Assembly: GCA_050299555.1 (NCBI GenBank) | Contig: JBNKWA010000084.1 | Location: 1-27,931, forward strand | Direction: 5' to 3' | Length of the DNA: 27,931 bases | Origin: JBNKWA01 sp050299555 | GTDB lineage: Bacteria > Pseudomonadota > Alphaproteobacteria > Rhodobacterales > Rhodobacteraceae | Part shown: one piece after another, positions 21,677 to 27,931 of the stretch | How the letters are laid out: the number at the start of each line of letters is the position of its first letter | How positions within the stretch are numbered: position 1 is the first letter of the stretch | The notes under the pieces: model-generated | Databases searched by the model: none | Told to the model about the DNA's origin: nothing | What the model saw: only the letters and a program-made list of their open reading frames with translations | Made by a program: the position numbers and the translations under genes

Positions 21677-23101
21677 TCAGGCGCTGGCGTCCTGAAGCCG
21701 CAGCAGCGTCTCGTCTCGTCCGATCGTGACCATCACGTCGAAGACCGAAGGCGACACCGTTCGCCCGGTGAGCGCCGCCCTTACCGGCTGCGCCACCTTG
21801 CCAAGCTTGAGTGACTCGCCCTCGGCAAACGCACGGAATTCCGCCTCGAGATCGTGCTTGGACCAGCTAGCATTCTGCAGTCGCGAAGTCAATCTGGCGA
21901 GCATTCCCCGCGCCGTTTCGTCCAGCAATTTGGCTGCGTCCGGGTTCGGATCGAATGGGCGGCTGTCAAGTAAATAACCGGCCATATCAATAAGTTCGGC
22001 GTAAGTTCTGACACGCTCCTTGAGTCCTGGCAGGGCCTCGGCCAGCAGCTCTCGCCGGCCCGCGTCCAGGGCCGGCCTGTTTTGCGATGCAATATAGCCT
22101 TCGAGTTCGGCAAGCAGCATCTCGTCGGGCATTGCCCGGATGTGCTGGCCCGAGACATGGTCTAGCTTCTTGAAGTCCAGTCGGGCAGGGGCGCGACCGA
22201 TCTGCCCGAGGTCCGAGAACCAGGCGATCGCCTGTTCGGTCGAGAAGAACTCGTCGTCGCCATGGCTCCAGCCAAGCCGGGCAAGGTAATTTCGCATCGC
22301 CGCGGCGGGATAGCCCATGTCGCGGTATTCCTCGACCCCAAGCGCGCCGTGGCGCTTCGACAGCTTCTTGCCATCCTCGCCGTGGATCAGCGGAATATGG
22401 GCGAAAATCGGCACCGGCCAGCCCAGCCCGCGATAGATCTGGGTCTGGCGGGCGGCGTTGGTCAGGTGATCGTCGCCACGGATGACATGGGTGACGCCCA
22501 TGTCGTGGTCATCCACCACCACCGCCAGCATGTAGGTGGGTACTCCGTCGGAGCGCAGCAGGATCAGATCGTCGAGCGTCTCGTTCTTCCAGGTCACCGT
22601 GCCCTGGACCTTGTCCGTGACCACGGTCTCGCCGTCGCGGGGGGTGCGCAGGCGGATCGTAAAGGGCAGGTTTGGTGCTGTCGCCGGGTCGGCATCGCGC
22701 CAGGGCGAGCGGAACAGCGGTGGCCGCCCTGCCTCGCGCTCGGCGGTGCGGAAGGCATCCACCTCTTCCTTGGTGGAATAGCAGCGATAGGCAGTGCCGG
22801 CGGCTAGCATCGCCTCTGCCGCCTCACGGTGACGAGTAAGGCGCGAGAACTGGCTCAGCGCCTCGCCGTCCCAGTCAAGGCCGAGCCATTTCAGCCCGCG
22901 AAAGATCGCCTCGGTCGCCTCGGGGGTGGAACGCTCGCGGTCGGTATCCTCGATGCGCAACTGGAAACGGCCGCCATGGTGGCGGGCGAACAGCCAGTTG
23001 AACAGCGCCGTGCGGGCGCCGCCGATATGCAGATAGCCCGTCGGAGATGGCGCGAAGCGGGTAACAACGGCGGTGTCGGGATCGGCTTCTGCCGGGCTCA
23101 T
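21677..23101 (-). CDS. gltX: Glutamyl-tRNA synthetase
   Basis: Class I glutamyl-tRNA synthetase (474 residues), charging tRNA(Glu). The HIGH signature appears as APSPTGYLHIGG (17-28) and the second motif as KKLSKRHGA (245-253), the usual form for this family. The zinc-knuckle cysteines known from E. coli are largely lost: YRCYSTKEE keeps one Cys (C107), the second is Ser, and the later Cys/His pair is absent. It is therefore probably a zinc-free form. AGAAGG eight bases before the ATG supports the start. It is divergent from comEC and followed on the same strand by gltA. Alphaproteobacteria often carry a second GluRS elsewhere. Confidence 0.97.
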   Translation of the reverse strand: MSPAEADPDTAVVTRFAPSPTGYLHIGGARTALFNWLFARHHGGRFQLRIEDTDRERSTPEATEAIFRGLKWLGLDWDGEALSQFSRLTRHREAAEAMLAAGTAYRCYSTKEEVDAFRTAEREAGRPPLFRSPWRDADPATAPNLPFTIRLRTPRDGETVVTDKVQGTVTWKNETLDDLILLRSDGVPTYMLAVVVDDHDMGVTHVIRGDDHLTNAARQTQIYRGLGWPVPIFAHIPLIHGEDGKKLSKRHGALGVEEYRDMGYPAAAMRNYLARLGWSHGDDEFFSTEQAIAWFSDLGQIGRAPARLDFKKLDHVSGQHIRAMPDEMLLAELEGYIASQNRPALDAGRRELLAEALPGLKERVRTYAELIDMAGYLLDSRPFDPNPDAAKLLDETARGMLARLTSRLQNASWSKHDLEAEFRAFAEGESLKLGKVAQPVRAALTGRTVSPSVFDVMVTIGRDETLLRLQDASA

Positions 23102-23163
23102 CGCATTAACCTTCTGGAAACCAAGGCGGCGGACAGAGTGGGACGTGGTTTAGGCGATTTTCC

Positions 23164-23168
23164 GGAGG
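23164..23168 (+). promoter_or_regulatory. Ribosome-binding site deciding the comEC start
   Basis: GGAGG ends one base before the GTG at 23170, too close to serve it. It lies ten bases before the in-frame GTG at 23179, normal spacing. This favours 23179 as the comEC start. Confidence 0.6.
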
Positions 23169-23178
23169 TGTGACAAGG

Positions 23179-25323
23179 GTGGCCGAGACGGCGCTCAGCG
23201 GTCAGGGCACGGGGGCAGGGCCGTGGCGGCTTGCCTGGCCCGATTGGCTGCGGCGTCGGATGCGTGGCGGTGCCGATGCGGTGGCGGCGCAGCGCGAGCG
23301 GCTGGCCCTGTGGTTGCCGGTCTTCATGGCCTGCGGCATTGGCGCCTACTTCTCGCTGCCGGTGGAGCCCGGCATGCTCGCCCTCGCCCTCGCGGCCGTG
23401 GCCGGTACCGGGCTGGCTCTGCCGGCACTGGTGGGGCGCTGGCCGCTGCTGGCGCTGATCGGCATTGCGCTGGTGGGATTTGCGACCGCCGGCTGGCGCA
23501 CCTTGCAGGTGGCGGCGCCGGTCCTGTCCAGACCCTACTATGGCGCTGTCGAAGGGCGTGTCGTCGGCCTCAGCCGTAGCCAGGGCGATGCGCCGCGCAT
23601 TCTCCTAGATGAGGTTTATATTCCGAACCTCGGCCCGACACGGACGCCCGCGACCGTGCGGGTGGCGCTTTACGGACCCGCTCCGGCGCCGGCCATGGTG
23701 CCTGGAACACGGGTGACGCTCACCGCCCGGCTGTCGCCGCCGAATGCGCCGGTGGAGCCCGGCGGCTTCGACTTCCGCAAGCTCGCCTGGTTCGACCGGC
23801 TGGGCGCCGTCGGCTATACGCGCACGCCACTGCTGCGCACAGCGCCGCGGGGTCCGCCCGACTTCTCGCTGCGGGTCTATCAACTCCGCATTCGCGTGGC
23901 CGACCACCTGCGCGCCTCGATCCCCGGCCCCTCCGGGGCCTTTGCCGCGGCCATCATCGTGAATGACCGCTCCGGCGTCGATCCGGCTCTGACCGCCGAT
24001 CTGCGGGCCTCGAACCTGTCGCACCTGCTGGCGATCTCGGGGCTCCACATGGGGTTGCTGACCGGGTTCGTCTTTCTCATTCTGCGTGGCGGCATGGCGC
24101 TGGTCCCGGGGCTGGTGCTGGTCTTGCCGACCAAGAAGATCGCTGCCGTCGCGGCGCTGGCGGCCGGTGCGGGGTATCTTGTCATGTCCGGCGCCCAGGT
24201 ATCGACTGAACGCTCGTTTATCATGGTCGCCGTGGTGCTTGTGGCGGTGATGCTGGACCGCCCCGCCTTCAACCTCCGTGCTGTCGCCTATGCGGCGCTC
24301 ATCGTGCTGGCCCGGCGCCCCGAGTCGCTGGGCGAGGCGGGGTTCCAGATGTCCTTCGCGGCAACGGCCGCGCTGGTCGCCACCTTCAGCGAGTTGCGTC
24401 GCACCGCCTGGTGGCAGGCGCTGCAGCATGAGGGACGCTGGCGCCTGCTGCGTCCGGTGGTGATGTTGGCGGTGACCTCGACCGTCGCCGGCCTTGCGAC
24501 CGCCCCGTTCTCGGCCTTCCACTTCAACCGGCTGGCCCAATACGGGCTGGCCGCCAACCTTCTGGCGGTACCGGTGATGGGTTCGGTGGTGATGCCGGCG
24601 GCGGTGGCGGCGCTTGTGCTGGCGCCGCTCGGCCTCGACGGACCGGCCCTTTGGGTCATGGGACGCGGCATCGACGTGATCCTGTGGGTCGCACATCAGG
24701 TGGCCGTGTTGCCGGGGGCGGTGCGCATGGTGCCCACCGGCAGCGGCCCGGTCCTGCCACTGGTTGCCTTCGGCGGGCTCGTGGTGATGCTTTGGCTTGG
24801 GCGGGGGCGATTGGCTGGCCTTCTGCCGCTGGCAGCGGCGCTGGTGCTTTGGATGGGCGCGACCCGGCCGGATGTGCTTGTCAGCGATGACGGGCGCCTG
24901 GTGGGCGCGTTGACCGACGTGGGGCGGGCGCTGAACACCGGCCGCGGGCATGGATTTCATGCCGAGACCTGGTTGGAAAACGACGGCGATCCGGCCACGC
25001 AGCAGGCAGCCGCCGAGCGGCCGGCGGCACTCCGCAATGCGGCGGTGTTTGCGGTTCGGCTGGCGGATGGGACCGAGGTGACCTGGCTCGGCCGCGCCGA
25101 CCGACCGGGCGAAGCCTGCCACAAGGGGGCGCTGGTCGTCGTGCCAAAGGCGGCAGAGCGCGGCGATGGCCCGTGTCTTGTGATTGGCAGCGATGCGCTG
25201 GAAAGGCTTGGCAGCATCGCCGCCTCGCACCGCGAGGGCGCCTGGGTGATCGAGGGTACGCTGGAGGCGCAGAGGCACCGACCATGGACCGACCCGGCCG
25301 GCACTCTGCGGCGGATGGACTGA
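23179..25323 (+). CDS. comEC: ComEC/Rec2-family DNA uptake membrane protein
   Basis: Predicted inner-membrane channel protein of the ComEC/Rec2 family, which moves transforming single-stranded DNA into the cytoplasm (714 residues). A first pair of helices is followed by the external OB-like domain (VEGRVVGLSRSQGDAPRILL, then RVALYGPAP). The competence domain then contains NLSHLLAISGLHMGLLTGF near 278-296, AGYLVMSGAQVSTERSFIMV and further helices to about residue 560. The C-terminal soluble part is short and shows no His-X-His-X-Asp-His motif, so the metallo-beta-lactamase-like nuclease domain of Gram-positive ComEC is absent or degenerate. Start GTG 23179 is preferred because of the GGAGG spacing. 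It is divergent from gltX and converges on lexA. Confidence 0.92.
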   Translation: MAETALSGQGTGAGPWRLAWPDWLRRRMRGGADAVAAQRERLALWLPVFMACGIGAYFSLPVEPGMLALALAAVAGTGLALPALVGRWPLLALIGIALVGFATAGWRTLQVAAPVLSRPYYGAVEGRVVGLSRSQGDAPRILLDEVYIPNLGPTRTPATVRVALYGPAPAPAMVPGTRVTLTARLSPPNAPVEPGGFDFRKLAWFDRLGAVGYTRTPLLRTAPRGPPDFSLRVYQLRIRVADHLRASIPGPSGAFAAAIIVNDRSGVDPALTADLRASNLSHLLAISGLHMGLLTGFVFLILRGGMALVPGLVLVLPTKKIAAVAALAAGAGYLVMSGAQVSTERSFIMVAVVLVAVMLDRPAFNLRAVAYAALIVLARRPESLGEAGFQMSFAATAALVATFSELRRTAWWQALQHEGRWRLLRPVVMLAVTSTVAGLATAPFSAFHFNRLAQYGLAANLLAVPVMGSVVMPAAVAALVLAPLGLDGPALWVMGRGIDVILWVAHQVAVLPGAVRMVPTGSGPVLPLVAFGGLVVMLWLGRGRLAGLLPLAAALVLWMGATRPDVLVSDDGRLVGALTDVGRALNTGRGHGFHAETWLENDGDPATQQAAAERPAALRNAAVFAVRLADGTEVTWLGRADRPGEACHKGALVVVPKAAERGDGPCLVIGSDALERLGSIAASHREGAWVIEGTLEAQRHRPWTDPAGTLRRMD

Positions 25324-25412
25324 GAAAGCTCTGCGATCCCCTGTGGGGCCTGGCACGCATCGGGGTGTGTGACAGAGTCGGGACCGGACCAATCCGGGCT
25401 CGGATCGAATTG

Positions 25413-25434
25413 TGGCCGGCCAGGTTTGAATTCA
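25413..25434. repeat. Two adjacent palindromes in the comEC-lexA convergent gap
   Basis: TGGCCGGCCA (25413-25422) and TGAATTCA (25427-25434) are both perfect palindromes, separated by four bases, in the 146-base gap between the two converging genes. Neither is followed by a T tract. No terminator was found in this gap. Confidence 0.3.
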
Positions 25435-25469
25435 GCAGCCTGAACGCAATTCCTGGATCGGGCCTCGCC

Positions 25470-26177
25470 CTAGAAATAGCTGCGGATCAGCCCCACCAGC
25501 TTGCCCTGCACCTTGACCTGGTCGTCACGGTACAGCCGCGTCTCGTAGGCCGGGTTCGCCGCCTCCAGCGCGATCGCCGAGCCGCGGCGACGGAAACGCT
25601 TCAGCGTCGCTTCCTGCCCCTCGACCAGTGCGACGACGATATCGCCGTTCTCGGCATTGGGCTGCTCGCGGATCACCACCACATCGCCGTCATTGATGCC
25701 GGCGTCGATCATCGAATCGCCCTTGACCTCCAGCGCGTAGTGGCGCGCGGATTTCGAGATCATCGAGCCCGGCACCGAGACGTGGTGCGAAACCTCCGAG
25801 ATCGCCTCGATCGGCGTGCCGGCGGCGATCCGTCCCATCACCGGCAGCTCGAAGGCCGAGCCTTCCACGACCATCGCCTTGGGCGGCCGGGGCTGCCGGT
25901 CGCCGTCGATCACCTCCGGGCGGAAGCCGCCGACGAGTTGCTTTGCCGGCGCCGGGCCCAGCACCTCGGGCAGGCGGATGATTTCGATCGCGCGGGCGCG
26001 GTGGGCGAGGCGGCGGATAAAGCCGCGCTCCTCCAAAGCGGTGATCAGGCGGTGAATGCCGGACTTGGAGCGCAGGTCCAGCGCCTCCTTCATCTCGTCG
26101 AAAGACGGCGGCACGCCATCGACATCCATTCTCGACTTGATGAATTTCAGCAGATCAAGCTGTTTCTTTGTGAGCAT
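25470..26177 (-). CDS. lexA: LexA repressor
   Basis: SOS repressor with self-cleaving activity (235 residues). The winged helix N-terminus reads MLTKKQLDLLKFIKSRM, with the recognition region PSFDEMKEALDLRSKSGIHR at 24-43. The cleavage site is A119-G120 in GRIAAGTPIE. The catalytic dyad is S155 in VKGDSMIDAG and K193 in EATLKRF. The linker is longer than in E. coli, as is common in alphaproteobacteria. The gene has its own promoter with an SOS box, so it should repress itself and rise after DNA damage. It follows moeA on the same strand across a 104-base gap. Confidence 0.98.
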   Translation of the reverse strand: MLTKKQLDLLKFIKSRMDVDGVPPSFDEMKEALDLRSKSGIHRLITALEERGFIRRLAHRARAIEIIRLPEVLGPAPAKQLVGGFRPEVIDGDRQPRPPKAMVVEGSAFELPVMGRIAAGTPIEAISEVSHHVSVPGSMISKSARHYALEVKGDSMIDAGINDGDVVVIREQPNAENGDIVVALVEGQEATLKRFRRRGSAIALEAANPAYETRLYRDDQVKVQGKLVGLIRSYF

Positions 26178-26221
26178 GATTTTGGCCGATCCGCCTGCAA
26201 TTGTGATCCTCGTTCTCTACG

Positions 26222-26236
26222 GTTCTACAAGTGTTC
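26222..26236 (-). promoter_or_regulatory. Alphaproteobacterial SOS box (LexA operator)
   Basis: GTTC-TACAAGT-GTTC is a perfect GTTC-N7-GTTC direct repeat, the known LexA operator form of alphaproteobacteria. It lies 45 bases upstream of the lexA start and overlaps the -10 element and spacer of the predicted lexA promoter. A third GTTC at 26212-26215 precedes it by six bases. Confidence 0.85.
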
Positions 26237-26250
26237 CTGTTTTGTGTCAA
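26222..26250 (-). promoter_or_regulatory. lexA promoter
   Basis: On the minus strand TTGACA (26250-26245) is a perfect -35 element. TAGAAC (26227-26222) is a fair -10 element, with exactly 17 bases between them. The SOS box covers the -10 and part of the spacer, so bound LexA would exclude RNA polymerase. Confidence 0.75.
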
Positions 26251-26281
26251 TTGTCTCGTTAGCCGAATTTGAACAGTCGAT

Positions 26282-27469
26282 TTAGTCCAGGTTGATGAAA
26301 GAGATGTTGTCGCCAGCTTTCAGGGCCGGCGTTCCGGGGGGCTGGATGGCCAGGGCGTTGGCGGTCTGCAGCACCGACAGAAGCGCGCTGTCCTGGCGTT
26401 CCGCCACGGTGATTTGCGGGCCGCCATCGGCGATGGTGACGCAGGCCCGCATGTAATGCTCGCGCTGACCGTTGGCCGCCAGCCCGTGGGTCAGCCGGGC
26501 CTGCTGCCGGTGCGCGGGGCCTGCCGGCAGGCCCAGAAGTGCATCAAGCGCAGGCAGGATGAAGACGGCGCCGCAGACCATGGTCGAGACCGGGTTGCCG
26601 GGCAGGCCGACCAGCGCCGCATCCCCATAGCGGCCGGCCATCAGCGGCTTGCCGGGCCGCATGGCCACCTTGTGGAAGTCCAGCGCCAGACCGGCTTCGG
26701 TCGCGACAGTCTGCACTAGGTCGTGGTCGCCTACCGAGGCGCCGCCCAGTGTCACGATCAGGTCCGCTCCTTCGGCAAGCCCCAGCACCGAGATCAGGCT
26801 GTCGCGGTTGTCGCGCGCGATGGGCAGCAGATGCACCTCGGCGCCACGCGGCTCGAACAACGCCTTGAGCCCGAAATTGTTGGAACTGACGATCTGCTCG
26901 GGACCGGGTTCCTCGCCGGGCCAGACCAGTTCATCGCCGGTGGGAATCAGTGCCACCAGCGGGCGCCGGCGGACGACGACCTCGGCGACGTTCATCGCCG
27001 CCAGAAGCGCGATGTCGCGCGGCCCGAGCCGGCGCGGTGCCACGAGCCTGGCGCCCGCCTGAAAATCGCAGCCGGCCGGTCGCACGTGGCTTGCCTGCCC
27101 CCGGCCCTCCAGAACGGTGATGGCGTCGCCGTCCCGCGCCGCATCCTCCTGGATCAGCACCCGCTCTGCGCCTTCGGGCAGCGGCGCACCGGTAAAGATG
27201 CGCACCGCCTCGCCGGGCCCGACGCGGCCATCAAAACCGGCTCCGGCCTGTGCGGTGCCGATGACACGAAAACGTGCGCCCGGCGCTGGCGCGGGTCCGG
27301 CAAGCGCATAGCCGTCCATGGCCGAGGCGGCGAAAGGCGGCTGGGTCCGGCGCGCCACCGCGTCCGCGGCAAGGACCCGGCCGGCAGCGGCCGCCAGGGG
27401 TACCGTCTCGGTGCCAACCGGTGCCATCAGCTTGAGGATTCGCTGCAGCGCTTCGGCGACCGGCAGCAT
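26282..27469 (-). CDS. moeA: Molybdopterin molybdenumtransferase MoeA
   Basis: MoeA inserts molybdate into adenylylated molybdopterin in the last common step of molybdenum cofactor synthesis (395 residues, usual length about 400). Visible motifs are PFAASAMDGYAL, IFTGAPLPEGAERVLIQED, ALIPTGDELV, SSNNFGLKALFE, VTLGGASVGDHDLV, MRPGKPLM and VGLPGNPVSTMVCG, together covering the active-site domain. The C-terminal beta domain ends in LKAGDNISFINL. The ATG lies three bases after the moaC stop, so the two cofactor genes form an operon that reads on toward lexA. Confidence 0.97.
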   Translation of the reverse strand: MLPVAEALQRILKLMAPVGTETVPLAAAAGRVLAADAVARRTQPPFAASAMDGYALAGPAPAPGARFRVIGTAQAGAGFDGRVGPGEAVRIFTGAPLPEGAERVLIQEDAARDGDAITVLEGRGQASHVRPAGCDFQAGARLVAPRRLGPRDIALLAAMNVAEVVVRRRPLVALIPTGDELVWPGEEPGPEQIVSSNNFGLKALFEPRGAEVHLLPIARDNRDSLISVLGLAEGADLIVTLGGASVGDHDLVQTVATEAGLALDFHKVAMRPGKPLMAGRYGDAALVGLPGNPVSTMVCGAVFILPALDALLGLPAGPAHRQQARLTHGLAANGQREHYMRACVTIADGGPQITVAERQDSALLSVLQTANALAIQPPGTPALKAGDNISFINLD

Positions 27470-27472
27470 CGG

Positions 27473-27931
27473 CTAGCCCGCTTCGGTGTAGCGGCCCGAC
27501 TTGCCGCCGTCTTTCAGCGCCAGTCGGATCTCGCCGATCGCCATGCCGCGGTCGACTGCCTTGACCATGTCGTAGACCGTCAGCGCTGCCACCGAGACTG
27601 CGGTCAGCGCCTCCATCTCCACGCCGGTGGGGCCGGTGGTCTTGACGGTGGCCTCGATCTCGACCCGCGGCGGTTCGGGCAAGGCTGTCAGTTCGACGGT
27701 GACCCTGGACAGCGCCAACGGATGGCAGAGCGGGATCAGATCGGCGGTACGCTTGGCGGCCATGATGCCGGCCAGCCGCGCCACGCCCAAGACGTCGCCC
27801 TTGCCGGCGCGGCCTTCGGCGATCAGCGCCAGCGTCTCGGGGCGCATGCTGACCGTGCCGCGGGCGACGGCGATGCGCGCCGTGTCGGGCTTGTCCGAGA
27901 CGTCGACCATGTGGGCCCCGCCCCGGTCGTC
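27473..27931 (-). CDS. moaC: Cyclic pyranopterin monophosphate synthase MoaC (5' end beyond the window)
   Basis: MoaC forms cyclic pyranopterin monophosphate from 3',8-cyclo-7,8-dihydro-GTP in molybdenum cofactor synthesis. MVDVSDK, KGDVLGVARLAGIMAAKRT, DLIPLCHPLALS and TGPTGVEMEALTAVSVAALT are diagnostic, as are YDMVKAVDRGM and the KDGGKSG end. An ATG exists at 27910, but the frame remains open to the window edge and reads DDRGGAHMVDVS. This matches the E. coli N-terminus, where residues precede the same His-Met-Val-Asp motif. The true start therefore lies outside the window and the gene is partial. It is followed three bases later by moeA. Confidence 0.96.
   Translation of the reverse strand, partial: DDRGGAHMVDVSDKPDTARIAVARGTVSMRPETLALIAEGRAGKGDVLGVARLAGIMAAKRTADLIPLCHPLALSRVTVELTALPEPPRVEIEATVKTTGPTGVEMEALTAVSVAALTVYDMVKAVDRGMAIGEIRLALKDGGKSGRYTEAG

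Noticed and set aside
22340..22370. KLSKR in place of KMSKS in glutamyl-tRNA synthetase
   Set aside because: This is the usual form of the motif in bacterial GluRS, not an anomaly.
23605..25392. 595-codon open frame on the minus strand
   Set aside because: It is the antisense of comEC, extremely rich in His, Arg and Gln, a typical shadow.

Overview
The window looks like chromosomal DNA of a high-GC alphaproteobacterium, possibly of the Rhodospirillales or a related order. The support is gene order and protein type: rpsB-tsf-pyrH-frr-uppS-cdsA-dxr-rseP-bamA-ompH-fabZ-lpxA-lpxI-lpxB, LpxI in the UDP-diacylglucosamine hydrolysis slot, a linked moaC-moeA-lexA / comEC / gltX / gltA block, and a direct-repeat GTTC-N7-GTTC SOS box in front of lexA. 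No tRNA, rRNA, CRISPR array, insertion sequence or phage gene was found.

Layout. (1) 145-3594, minus strand: a tightly coupled accessory operon read right to left, consisting of a possible 75-residue ORF, a PfkB-family kinase and a pseudouridine-5'-phosphate glycosidase (pseudouridine breakdown), a DUF502 membrane protein and a LysE/ArgO-type exporter. Three of the four junctions are 4-base ATGA or GTGA overlaps. (2) 3371-5694: a gene-poor accessory stretch. It holds what appears to be a frameshifted, truncated N-terminus of a homocysteine S-methyltransferase-family gene (3693-3936) and a lone TadE/TadG-like single-span membrane protein (4058-5461) with no other tad gene in view. (3) 5695-19763, plus strand: the conserved translation / isoprenoid / envelope block. 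rpsB, tsf, pyrH and frr serve translation and UMP phosphorylation. uppS, cdsA and dxr make undecaprenyl diphosphate, CDP-diacylglycerol and MEP. rseP, bamA and ompH handle envelope stress and outer-membrane protein assembly. fabZ, lpxA, lpxI and lpxB make 3-hydroxyacyl-ACP and build the lipid A disaccharide. lpxD, usually found between ompH and fabZ, is absent. (4) 19753-23101, minus strand: a YbaK-type tRNA deacylase, citrate synthase and glutamyl-tRNA synthetase. (5) 23179-25323, plus strand: comEC. (6) 25470-27931, minus strand: moaC (5' end cut by the window edge), moeA and lexA. lexA has its own promoter, with an SOS box over the -10 element.

Most of the window is ordinary conserved chromosome. 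The parts most worth a second look are the 3.37-5.69 kb accessory stretch, the GC-rich hairpins in the rpsB-tsf and tsf-pyrH spacers, the triple GTTC array at lexA, and the loss of lpxD from an otherwise intact lipid A cluster. I saw no convincing new multi-gene system. Positions 1-125 hold no gene I can support.
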